Part shown: positions 1-5,676 of the stretch, piece after piece | Layout: every line of letters begins with the position of its first letter | Position numbering within the stretch: the stretch's first letter is position 1 | Assembly: GCA_945866285.1 (NCBI GenBank) | Contig: CAMBHC010000074.1 | Location: 1 to 9,566 of the forward strand | Direction of reading: 5' to 3' | Length of the DNA: 9,566 nucleotides | DNA from: Candidatus Sulfopaludibacter sp. SbA3 | Lineage (GTDB): Bacteria; Acidobacteriota; Vicinamibacteria; Vicinamibacterales; UBA2999 | The notes under the pieces: model-generated | Database searches by the model: none | Told to the model about the DNA's origin: nothing | The model's input: only the letters and a program-made list of their open reading frames with translations | Made by a program: the position numbers and the translations under genes

Positions 1-1
1 C

Positions 2-571
2 GAACTCAAGCGCGAGCATCCGGAGATCGAGCTGAAGCTGATGTCGGGCAGTTCGGAACAGTGCCTGGCCCGGCTGCGCTCTGGCGCCGGCGACCTGGCC
101 CTGCTGACGCAGCCGGTCGAGCAACCGGACCTGGTGACGGTGCCCGTGCTGCAGGAGGAACTGCTGGTGGTGACCGCCGCCAAGCACCCGCTGTCACGCA
201 AGAAGAGGGTGCTGCCGCAGGACCTGGTGCGCCAGCCCTTCGTGCTGTTTGAGTCGGGCTCGAACACCCGGCGCTCGATCGACGAGTTCTTCCTCACGGC
301 GCGCATTGAACCGCAAATCGTGATGGAAACCGAGAACGTCGAGATCATCAAGGCGCTGGTCCGCAACGGCCTCGGCATCACGATCATCCCCTACCAGGCG
401 GTGGCCCGCGACGTCACGAGCGGCCAGATGCACTGTGCCCGTATCGAGGGGCGGTCGCTGGTGCGGGAAACCGCCTGGATTTACCCGAAGATGAGCCGGA
501 CCCCGCGCGCGGTGCAGGAAGTCATCAAGGCCTTTGAGCGGGTACGCCCGAAATTGAAGCTCGCGCCGTAA
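2..571 (+). CDS. LysR-family transcriptional regulator, substrate-binding domain (5' truncated)
   Basis: The reading frame is open from the left edge of the window and ends at TAA 569-571, giving 189 residues without a start. It begins inside the effector-binding domain: the first residues (ELKREHPEIELKL, then SGSSEQCLARLRSGAGDLALL) match the typical start of the LysR substrate-binding fold, in which a Pro-x-Ile/Val-x-Leu strand is followed by a helix and a Gly-Asp-Leu-Ala strand. Later signatures are EELLVVTAAKHPLS, the hinge-region stretch FVLFESGSNTRR, and NGLGITIIPYQAV, all usual for the type 2 periplasmic-binding-like fold. The DNA-binding helix-turn-helix would lie upstream of the window. 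LysR proteins act in the cytoplasm and usually regulate a neighbouring, often divergent, gene; the target here would be to the left. The C-terminus faces the convergent VWFA gene with 32 bp between stop codons. The effector cannot be deduced. Confidence 0.93.
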   Translation, partial: ELKREHPEIELKLMSGSSEQCLARLRSGAGDLALLTQPVEQPDLVTVPVLQEELLVVTAAKHPLSRKKRVLPQDLVRQPFVLFESGSNTRRSIDEFFLTARIEPQIVMETENVEIIKALVRNGLGITIIPYQAVARDVTSGQMHCARIEGRSLVRETAWIYPKMSRTPRAVQEVIKAFERVRPKLKLAP

Positions 572-603
572 GCAGCCAGCGGAAGCGATTGCCGGCGAGC
601 GCC

Positions 604-1851
604 TTACGGTGCTTTCGGCTGCTGCCGTAGCGAATACGACGTCCGCGACCACACGGTAATACCGGGCTTGTTCACCAGCTTGACCTCGATCTTCCGCGTG
701 CGCTTGAGCGGGTCGGGGTTGGTGGACGAGTAGCCCAGCACGTAGTAGTCGCTCGTTTCGGCGTCAATCCGCTTCAACGCCTTGTCGAAGTTGTTCTGGT
801 TGACCACGGCGATGCCGCCGGTTTCTTCCGCCAGCACGCGCAGGCTGTCCTGCGACTTGCGCACGTACTCCCCGTACTCCACCGGGTCCAGTTGCTCGTC
901 GAGATCCGCGCCGGCCACCAGGCCGCGCGGGTCGATGGTGTAGAGCGTCGCGTTGGCACGGTTCGCCGTGCGCGTCACTTCCGCCAGCTCGCGCGCCAGG
1001 TCGGCATCCGCAAACTGCTGGCCGCTGAACGCGCCCTGTTGCTGGCGGCCCTCTTCGCGCGTCTGGCCGAAGCGGCCGCCGAACACCGGGTCCTCGCCGA
1101 GCCGCGATTCCGAGAACGGGTTGAAGTCGTAGCCGTTGCTCACCCAGATCACCGCCTTGCGGCGGTTGTTGATCTTCTCCATCTGCGACAGCATGTCGTA
1201 GGCGGTCGAGAACGCGACGTGGGCCCGGTAGCGCACTTCGCTCGGGCCCTCTGAGCCCTCGGAGCCCTGGATGATGTCGGAGGGCTTCAGCCCGCTTCCG
1301 GTGATCTTCTTGATGGCCTCGTCCAGGATCTTGCGGTCGTAGGTCGGGTCGATCGCGAGCGACGAGGGCCCGGTCGAGACGATCGAAAACATGTCGCCTT
1401 CGTGGACCAGCGTGCGCGAGATTTTCTTGAACAGGTCGCGGATGCGGCCGGTATTGCGGAAGTCGAGATGCAGGTCATCGACGATGATCAGGAAGATGCG
1501 GCCGGCGGTGTCGTTCTTGGGGCGCGAGGGTGGCAGGATAATGCCCTCCTGAGCCGACGGCGCCGGTGGGGCCGCCAGGTTATGCACGCGGCCGCCGTGC
1601 ACCAGCGTGAGGCCGGTAAGCTCCTGCTTGACGCCGTCCTCGTAAACTTCAAAATCGCCCTTGGTCAGGTCGGCCACGAACTGGTCCTGGCCGTTGCGCA
1701 CGATTGCATCCGTCGTGACGTAGTCAATGGCCACGCGAAACTGCGGCTGGCCGCCTTGGGCCGGTGCCGGCGGCGCGGGTGCCTGGGCGCCCAGGGCCGT
1801 GGTCAAGGCCAGGGTGGCCAGTGCTGCAAGGCGATAACTTGCCGTCTTCAT
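604..1851 (-). CDS. Secreted VWFA-related domain protein (acidobacterial type)
   Basis: The protein has 415 residues from ATG 1851. It starts with a clear Sec signal peptide (MKTASYRLAALATLALTTALGAQ, cut near residue 22) and a Pro/Ala-rich spacer. Residues about 38-85 hold the N-terminal strand block ending in DLTKGDFEVYEDGVKQ. The von Willebrand A-like fold starts at IFLIIVDDLHL (about 119-129), where Asp-Asp-Leu-His-Leu stands in place of the classical DxSxS metal site. Further family landmarks are VIWVSNGYDF, TLYTIDPRGL, LRVLAEETGG and the C-terminal strands DYYVLGYSSTN through VKLVNKPGITVWSR. This matches the acidobacterial VWFA-related family (TIGR03436), whose function is unknown. It is presumably periplasmic or extracellular and involved in protein-protein contact. 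The frame is open for 27 more codons upstream, but only the 1851 start exposes the signal peptide. A TATACT hexamer ends 7 nt before this ATG and no Shine-Dalgarno is visible. Confidence 0.9.
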   Translation of the reverse strand: MKTASYRLAALATLALTTALGAQAPAPPAPAQGGQPQFRVAIDYVTTDAIVRNGQDQFVADLTKGDFEVYEDGVKQELTGLTLVHGGRVHNLAAPPAPSAQEGIILPPSRPKNDTAGRIFLIIVDDLHLDFRNTGRIRDLFKKISRTLVHEGDMFSIVSTGPSSLAIDPTYDRKILDEAIKKITGSGLKPSDIIQGSEGSEGPSEVRYRAHVAFSTAYDMLSQMEKINNRRKAVIWVSNGYDFNPFSESRLGEDPVFGGRFGQTREEGRQQQGAFSGQQFADADLARELAEVTRTANRANATLYTIDPRGLVAGADLDEQLDPVEYGEYVRKSQDSLRVLAEETGGIAVVNQNNFDKALKRIDAETSDYYVLGYSSTNPDPLKRTRKIEVKLVNKPGITVWSRTSYSLRQQPKAP

Positions 1852-1858
1852 GCTTGAC

Positions 1859-1864
1859 AGTATA
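1859..1864 (-). promoter_or_regulatory. Putative -10 box of the VWFA gene (leaderless)
   Basis: On the minus strand TATACT lies 7 nt before ATG 1851, which would put the transcription start at or beside the A of the ATG. No good -35 hexamer is visible 16-18 bp upstream. The same spacing recurs at other first-of-unit genes in this window. Confidence 0.4.
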
Positions 1865-1882
1865 AGACGACTGGCACGGGGA

Positions 1883-1920
1883 TTGGGCTTGGATGCTTGG
1901 TGGTGCACTCCAAGTCCCAA
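1883..1920. repeat. Imperfect inverted repeat upstream of the VWFA gene
   Basis: TTGGGCTTGGA (1883-1893) pairs with TCCAAGTCCCAA (1909-1920), with one bulged T and a 15-nt loop. It lies 32-69 bp upstream of the VWFA start, inside the 141-bp gap between this gene and the unknown gene upstream. It has no T-run, so it does not look like an intrinsic terminator; an operator or an RNA hairpin at the end of the upstream transcript are both possible. I see no gene in the rest of 1852-1992. Confidence 0.45.
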
Positions 1921-1992
1921 GTCGCGTTTCATCTCGAAACCGGGGTGATCGGCGGATAGTTTTCTCGCGATCGCCTTGACTCCCGTTGTGAA

Positions 1993-2694
1993 TTATCCGA
2001 GCAGTTCGTGCCGGAGTGAATCGAACAGGCCGTCGGCGCGGCGCACCCCATCGAGGACGGCCTCAGCCGTGAGCCACGTATCCGGGTTCAGCGCTTCGGC
2101 CCGCGCCATCCAGCGATCGCGTTCGCCTGCCTCGGTGTGCCGTTGGTGAATGCGCGCTGACAATTCGGAATGACGCGCCCGCAGGCGCGTCGCGATTTCG
2201 CGTCCCACGAGTTCCTCGAGCAACCCGTGCGTGTGGTGGGGCGCGACCGGCATCTCATCGGCCGACTCGAAATCAGCCACCAGCGCCTCTGCCGCCAGCG
2301 CCAGGTCGGCGACCTGCTCGGGCGTCTCGTCAGGTGCATCAACGGAGTCCGGTTCCGGGGCGGGTTGCTGGCGTGGTCGCGGAGCCTGGTCACGTTGCTG
2401 GTCGCGTGGCCGCTGGCGGCGGCCCTCCGGCTGCCGCGGGCGGGCCGGGGCCTCGTCTTCCGGCGTCATCACCTCGCTCAACGCGAGAATCGCCGGCCAG
2501 TCGAACTCCATTTCCGGATGCTGGTCTTCGATGGTGCGGATGGCGTCTTCGTCGAGCGGCGCACGGCCCAGGAGAACGCCCGGCGCCGTGCGATACCAGT
2601 ACAGCAGCTTCGGCCGATCGCCCGGGCGATCGGCGTGAAGCAGGAAGGTGTTTTCAGTGCCGCGGCGATCGCGGGTCAGGCGGAGGAATGGCAC
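1993..2694 (-). CDS. Conserved-looking hypothetical protein with disordered Arg/Pro/Gln-rich middle
   Basis: The protein has 233 residues from GTG 2694, which is 9 bp after the stop of the upstream gene. An AGGG that overlaps the upstream stop codon (TAGGG) sits 7 nt before the GTG and supports this start and translational coupling. I do not recognise the family by function. Residues 1-70 form a compact, aromatic-rich block (FLRLTRDRRG, FLLHAD, KLLYWYRTAPGV, PLDEDAIRTIEDQHPEMEFDW) that looks like a folded small domain. Residues about 78-125 are low-complexity Arg/Pro/Gln/Asp, probably disordered. Residues about 152-233 are predicted mainly helical, rich in charged residues (EELVGREIATRLRARHSEL and onward). 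There is no signal peptide or membrane segment, so it is likely cytoplasmic. Its tight coupling to the nuclease-like/histone-tail gene suggests they act together. Similar N-terminal blocks are, as far as I recall, common in Acidobacteriota genomes; this needs a search. Confidence 0.8.
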   Translation of the reverse strand: MPFLRLTRDRRGTENTFLLHADRPGDRPKLLYWYRTAPGVLLGRAPLDEDAIRTIEDQHPEMEFDWPAILALSEVMTPEDEAPARPRQPEGRRQRPRDQQRDQAPRPRQQPAPEPDSVDAPDETPEQVADLALAAEALVADFESADEMPVAPHHTHGLLEELVGREIATRLRARHSELSARIHQRHTEAGERDRWMARAEALNPDTWLTAEAVLDGVRRADGLFDSLRHELLG

Positions 2695-2703
2695 GCAGCT
2701 ACC

Positions 2704-3483
2704 CTAACGCCGCTTCTTCGCGGTGCTCTTCTTGGGTGCCGGCTTGGCTTTCTTCGCGACCGGCTTGGCCGCTTTCGCGGGCTTGGCCTTGGGGGCGGGT
2801 TTGGCTTTCGTCTTGACCACCACCTTCGCCTTGACCACCGGCTTCGCCTTGACCACCGGCTTCGCCTTGGCCACCGGCTTCGCCTTGCTCGCCACCTTCG
2901 CTTTGGCCACCGGCTTCGCCTTGACCACCAGCTTCGCTTTCACCGTCTGCCCCACGGAGCCTTGGCGAACGGGGGGCTTGGCGGCCGGCGCAGCCACGGG
3001 CTTAGGCTGGGCGACCGCCTTGGCGGGAGCTGAGTTCAGCTTGACCACTGGCGCATCTGGCGACCGGAAGACCATCGAGAACCGCACCTGGCCGTCGTAC
3101 GCGGTCTGGAAGGTCCAGATTTCTGACACGAGGATGTCAAACTCGGCGCACAGCCGTCGTGCGGCATCGACCGACGTCGGCGGCAGGTATAGGTGCAATG
3201 GCACCTTGAGTCTGGCGAATCTGGCCCACTGCGCGCGGGCCTCAAGGATATTGACCGACTCACCGGTTTCAACCTCGACCGTCCCGATGAGCGTCTTGCC
3301 GCCCTCGGCGAAGATCAGGACGTCTGGAAACTGGACGAGGTTTTCAATCGTCACCGACTGGTTCTGCTCGCTACCAGGGTTGATGATGACTTCGGTCTTG
3401 CGCTTGTAACGGGCCTGCAGCAGGCGGATGACCCGGTCGTGCTCAAGCTGTTCGCGAACCGGGCGGGTGAGAATCGGGCTCAC
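2704..3483 (-). CDS. Putative PD-(D/E)XK-like domain protein with histone-H1-like lysine-rich tail
   Basis: The protein has 259 residues from GTG 3483; GAAGAGG 6 nt upstream is a good Shine-Dalgarno. Residues 1-140 look like a folded alpha/beta domain. Within it, LVQFPDVLIF (Asp54) followed by LIGTVEVET (Glu70, Glu72) and ARAQWARF has the spacing of a restriction-endonuclease-like core, although the usual final Lys is Thr73. Next comes a Pro/Ala/Lys linker, then from about residue 182 a tail built of AKPVVK-type hexads ending in KKSTAKKRR, resembling histone H1, AlgP or HctB tails that bind DNA through charge. There is no signal peptide. A DNA-associated cytoplasmic role is inferred from the tail; nuclease activity is not shown, and the domain could be a degenerate, binding-only fold. 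The next gene starts 9 bp downstream. The linker carries a decayed copy of the repeat also found in the methyltransferase gene. Confidence 0.82.
   Translation of the reverse strand: MSPILTRPVREQLEHDRVIRLLQARYKRKTEVIINPGSEQNQSVTIENLVQFPDVLIFAEGGKTLIGTVEVETGESVNILEARAQWARFARLKVPLHLYLPPTSVDAARRLCAEFDILVSEIWTFQTAYDGQVRFSMVFRSPDAPVVKLNSAPAKAVAQPKPVAAPAAKPPVRQGSVGQTVKAKLVVKAKPVAKAKVASKAKPVAKAKPVVKAKPVVKAKVVVKTKAKPAPKAKPAKAAKPVAKKAKPAPKKSTAKKRR
2825..2932 (-). repeat. Six tandem 18-bp units encoding the AKPVVK tail
   Basis: On the plus strand, six 18-bp units begin at 2825, 2843, 2861, 2879, 2897 and 2915. The first two are identical (ttcgccttgaccaccggc) and the others differ at 1 to about 6 positions. 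The period is six codons, so unit gain or loss changes tail length without breaking the frame. The near-identity of DNA, not only protein, suggests recent duplication or slippage. Confidence 0.85.
2945..2973 (-). repeat. Degenerate copy of the LRQG.GGQ repeat element
   Basis: Read on the minus strand, TTCGCCAAGGCTCCGTGGGG resembles the first half of the repeat at 3639-3662 (TTCGCCAGGGCTCCGGGGGC), with three mismatches over these 20 bases. It encodes PPVRQGSVGQ, compared with SPLRQGSGGQ in the methyltransferase. It lies exactly at the junction between the linker and the lysine-rich tail. Only the first half is recognisable. Confidence 0.5.
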
Positions 3484-3515
3484 TAATGGCCTCTTCGGGT
3501 TGGGTAGGTCGGAAT

Positions 3516-3547
3516 GTCACGGCACTATAACACGCGGGTCACGGCAC
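3516..3547. promoter_or_regulatory. Direct repeat GTCACGGCAC x2 in the divergent promoter region (candidate operator)
   Basis: GTCACGGCAC occurs at 3516-3525 and again at 3538-3547, 22 bp apart, or about two helical turns. The pair sits between the divergent nuclease-like gene and the methyltransferase gene. Between and overlapping them is a minus-strand -10-like TATAGT (3524-3529), and the second copy falls in the spacer upstream of the plus-strand TAGAAT. The arrangement suits a dimeric regulator controlling both genes; the regulator is unknown. Confidence 0.45.
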
Positions 3548-3553
3548 CCCGGC

Positions 3554-3559
3554 TAGAAT
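3554..3559 (+). promoter_or_regulatory. Putative -10 box of the methyltransferase gene (leaderless)
   Basis: TAGAAT ends 6 nt before ATG 3566. The intervening GGAGGG abuts the ATG with no spacing, so it is unlikely to work as a Shine-Dalgarno. No convincing -35 hexamer is seen. A leaderless message starting at the ATG is the simplest reading. Confidence 0.42.
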
Positions 3560-3565
3560 GGAGGG

Positions 3566-4276
3566 ATGTTTTTTCGCGGAATTGCCCTTCTCCTAACCCT
3601 TCTGGCTGGCGTCAGTGTGTCAGCACAGCAAAGTCCCCTTCGCCAGGGCTCCGGGGGCCAGGCCCCCACCTCCGCCAAGGCCACGGCGGGCAAGCCAACC
3701 GAGGCAGTCCGAACCGGGGTCGACCCGGCGGTGGCGACGCTGCTGACCAGCATCCGGGCCGCCGACAAGGGCCAGCTGGCCGTCTCGGAAGAGGACGGCC
3801 GCTTCCTGCGGGTTCTGGTTGGCGCCATCGGCGCCAGGCAGGTGCTGGAAATCGGTGCCGCCAGCGGCTACAGCGCCATCTGGATCGGCATGGCGCTGCG
3901 CGAAACCGGTGGCAAGCTCGTCACCATCGAGTACGACCCCGTGCGCGCCAAGGAGGCCGCGGCCAACGTCCAACGCGCGGGCCTCAGCGACATCGTCCAG
4001 GTGATCGCGGGTGACGCGTTCAAGGAGGTCCCGAAGGTGCAGGGCCAGTTCGACCTGGTGTTCCTTGACGCCTGGAAGCCGGACTACAAGAAGTTTTTCG
4101 AGATGGTGTTCCCGCGCGTCACGCCGGGTGGGCTGTTCCTCGCGCACAACGTCATCAACAAGAAGAACGACATGCTCGACTTCCTGACCCTGATCGAAAC
4201 GCACCCGCAGGCGCTGACGACCACGGTGTCGCCCGGCTTCGAGGGCATCTCGATCACGTACAAGAAGCGGAAATAA
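3566..4276 (+). CDS. Exported class I SAM-dependent O-methyltransferase-like protein
   Basis: The protein has 236 residues. Residues 1-21 form a Sec signal peptide (MFFRGIALLLTLLAGVSVSAQ). Residues 24-43 are an in-frame insertion encoded by a GC-rich repeat. The rest is an O-methyltransferase of the catechol-OMT-like (type 3) fold: motif I VLEIGAASGYSAIWI (93-107), acidic ribose-binding TIEYDP (Glu122), GDAFKEVP (149-156), FDLVFLDAWKPDY (Asp168) and PGGLFLAHNVI (187-197). In the classical family the last motif reads DN, and both residues join Asp of the DAxK motif in holding a divalent metal. Here it is His194-Asn195, so metal binding may be altered. A SAM enzyme with an export signal is unusual because SAM is cytosolic. 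No alternative start removes the hydrophobic N-terminus without losing much of the protein. The frameshifted arginase gene follows after 31 bp and is probably co-transcribed. The substrate cannot be predicted. Confidence 0.87.
   Translation: MFFRGIALLLTLLAGVSVSAQQSPLRQGSGGQAPTSAKATAGKPTEAVRTGVDPAVATLLTSIRAADKGQLAVSEEDGRFLRVLVGAIGARQVLEIGAASGYSAIWIGMALRETGGKLVTIEYDPVRAKEAAANVQRAGLSDIVQVIAGDAFKEVPKVQGQFDLVFLDAWKPDYKKFFEMVFPRVTPGGLFLAHNVINKKNDMLDFLTLIETHPQALTTTVSPGFEGISITYKKRK
3635..3694 (+). repeat. GC-rich repeat inserted in-frame in the methyltransferase gene
   Basis: Two 24-bp half units, 3639-3662 (starting TTCGCCAGGGCTCCGG) and 3671-3694 (starting TCCGCCAAGGCCACGG), match at 17 of 24 positions with a 32-bp period. 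Because 32 is not a multiple of three, the same peptide, LRQG(S/H)GGQ, is encoded by the first half in the gene frame and by the second half in the next frame. This shows the similarity is at DNA level, so it is a nucleotide element rather than a selected protein motif. In the gene frame it reads PLRQGSGGQAPTSAKATAGK. It separates the signal peptide from the enzyme domain. Confidence 0.75.
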
Positions 4277-4298
4277 CGAAGAACGAATTACGAAGAAC
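4276..4298 (+). repeat. Direct repeat ACGAAGAAC x2 between methyltransferase and arginase
   Basis: ACGAAGAAC at 4276-4284 and 4290-4298, a 14-bp period, fills most of the 31-bp AT-richer spacer and begins at the last base of the methyltransferase stop codon. It carries no Shine-Dalgarno for arginase. It may be a small slippage repeat. Confidence 0.5.
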
Positions 4299-4307
4299 CA
4301 AAGCTAT

Positions 4308-5215
4308 ATGAGAGCCGTTCACATCATTGGCGTGCCCCTCGACCTCGGCGGGGCCAGGCGCGGCACCGACATGGGGCCCTCGGCGTTTCGCATTGCCGGC
4401 ATTCGCGAGCAGTTGTCAGCGCTCGGCTTGTCGGTCACGGATAAAGGTGACGTGCCGTCTCCATTCCCGAGGCGAAAGGCGCCGGTGACCCACGCAAGCG
4501 GTACATGAAAGACATTGCCAAGGTGTGCCAGCGGCTGTTTCAGATGTCGCTGGCGTCGCTGGACGAAGGCGCGACCCCGATCGCGCTCGGCGGCGATCAC
4601 AGCCTCGGCGCAGGAACAGTGGCGGCCGCATCAGTACACATTCGTCGTCAGGGCAAGCCGCTCGGCTTGATCTGGGTCGATGCGCACGGCGACATGAACA
4701 GTCCGGCGTCCAGCGGATCAGGCAACGTGCACGGCATGCCGCTCGCGGCCCTGCTCGGTTCCGAGCCGGCCGAGCTGGCGCACTTTGCCGGCGACGCGCC
4801 GGCGGTGCAAGCGAAGCACACCGTGTTAGTGGGCATTCGCAACCTGGATGAGCGCGAAAAGGAAATCGTGCGGGCCGCCAAGGTGACCGTGTTCACGATG
4901 AAGGACATCGATCGGCTGGGCATCGCCGAGGTCATGGAGCGCGCCCTGGCTATTGCTTCCAAGGGCACGGGCGGTTTTCACGTCTCATACGATCTGGACG
5001 TCTGCGACCCAACCGTCGCGCCTGGCGTCGGCACGCCGGTCAAGGGCGGCCTCAGTTATCGCGAAGCGCACGTGGTCATGGAGATGATTGCGGAATCGGG
5101 GAAAATGACGTCGCTCGACCTGGTCGAGGTCAACCCCGCACTCGATGTACGCAACACCACCGCGGAGTTCGGAACGGAACTCGCGCTGTCGGCATTCGGG
5201 AAAAATATTCTGTAG
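4308..5215 (+). pseudogene. rocF: Arginase (ureohydrolase), broken by a single-base frameshift near 4457
   Basis: Arginase hydrolyses L-arginine to L-ornithine and urea with a two-manganese site. The N-terminal part (IIGVPLDLGGARRGTDMGPSAFR through VTDKGDVP) is read from ATG 4308. The remainder, VSIPEAKGAGDPRKRYMKDIAK onward, is in another frame from 4457. Adding one base at about 4457 (CCGTC to, for example, CCGGTC) restores a continuous 302-residue protein, the usual arginase length. All metal ligands are present in the rejoined numbering: GGDHS (His98), DAHGDMN (Asp125, His127, Asp129) and YDLDVCDP (Asp229, Asp231), plus GNVHGMPLA and VEVNP. As written, the upstream product stops after 66 residues and lacks the active site. 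The downstream ATG 4505 has no Shine-Dalgarno, and a product from it would lack the N-terminal strand. It is either a very recent inactivation or a sequencing/assembly error; the intact downstream sequence favours the latter. The fold is shared with agmatinase, but the N-terminus and length favour arginase. Confidence 0.88.
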
Positions 5216-5222
5216 AAATAGA

Positions 5223-5248
5223 AAAGGCGGCACTGAAGGGCCGCCTTT
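5223..5248. terminator. Bidirectional intrinsic terminator
   Basis: AAAGGCGGC (5223-5231) and GCCGCCTTT (5240-5248) form a perfect 9-bp stem with an 8-nt loop, 8 bp after the arginase stop and 24 bp from the convergent response-regulator stop. The stem is followed by TTTCT on the plus strand and by TTTTCTATTTC on the minus strand, so it can stop transcription from both sides. Confidence 0.85.
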
Positions 5249-5271
5249 CTGGCCAGTCGTTGCGTGCTGGA

Positions 5272-5676
5272 CTAGGACGCGGCGATGCGACCGAAGCCGC
5301 TCTGGTTGCCCTTCGACTCTTCGAGCATGTCCTCGAGCGTGTCCATCAGCATCACCAGCGAGTAGGGCTTTTCAACCAGCCGTGTGTTCGGACGAATCGT
5401 TTCGAGATCCGCCGATTCCGAACGCAGGCCGGAGAAGATGATCACCGGCACACCAGGCGGCGTCGAGACGACCACCTCGCGGCCAGAGCCACGGCGGAGC
5501 CGAAGGTCGATGATGGCCGCCGCCGGCCGATGCGTCTTGATGGCGTCGATGCCCTCGTCTGCCGTCTCGGCCGTGACCACCGTGTACTGCCGCATCTGCA
5601 AGAACTTCACGAGCGGCTGACGGACAGCACTGTCGTCTTCGACGACCAACACCACGGGTGAAATTTCTCTGACCAC
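5272..5676 (-). CDS. Single-domain response regulator (CheY-like receiver)
   Basis: The protein has 134 residues and is only a receiver domain, with no output domain. The conserved residues are all in place: the acidic pair Glu13-Asp14-Asp15 in VVLVVEDDSAVR, phosphoacceptor Asp57 in AAIIDLRL, Ser82 in VIIFSGL (the Thr/Ser switch position) and Lys103 in LVEKPYS. It should be phosphorylated by a histidine kinase encoded elsewhere and act through protein contact, as in CheY- or Spo0F-type relays; the partner is not in the window. An in-frame TAG six codons upstream limits the start to GTG 5676 or to the GTG at residue 8. The first is preferred because GATACT ends 6 nt before it; no well-spaced Shine-Dalgarno is visible. 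The gene is monocistronic and convergent with arginase across a shared terminator. Confidence 0.93.
   Translation of the reverse strand: MVREISPVVLVVEDDSAVRQPLVKFLQMRQYTVVTAETADEGIDAIKTHRPAAAIIDLRLRRGSGREVVVSTPPGVPVIIFSGLRSESADLETIRPNTRLVEKPYSLVMLMDTLEDMLEESKGNQSGFGRIAAS

Noticed and set aside
571..623. AGCAGCC/GGCTGCT inverted repeat between the LysR and VWFA stops as a terminator
   Set aside because: The loop is 39 nt, the repeat reaches into the VWFA coding sequence, and there is no T-run.
2170..3033. Plus-strand 287-codon open frame with RLRLDHRLRLGHRLR-type repeats
   Set aside because: It runs antisense to two genes and its repeats again mirror the 18-bp array; there is no start signal or recognisable domain.
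2723..3409. Plus-strand 228-codon open frame rich in Ala/Leu/Thr
   Set aside because: It is the mirror image of the lysine-rich tail array; its repetitive hydrophobic peptide results from the opposite strand. The minus-strand gene has the Shine-Dalgarno and sensible domains.
3558..3568. GGAGGG next to ATG 3566 as the ribosome-binding site of the methyltransferase
   Set aside because: It touches the start codon with no spacer, which is too close for normal pairing with 16S rRNA.
4440..4510. Programmed -1 frameshift to join the two arginase halves
   Set aside because: There is no slippery heptamer or downstream stem of note at the junction, and arginases are not known to use recoding. A lost base is simpler.
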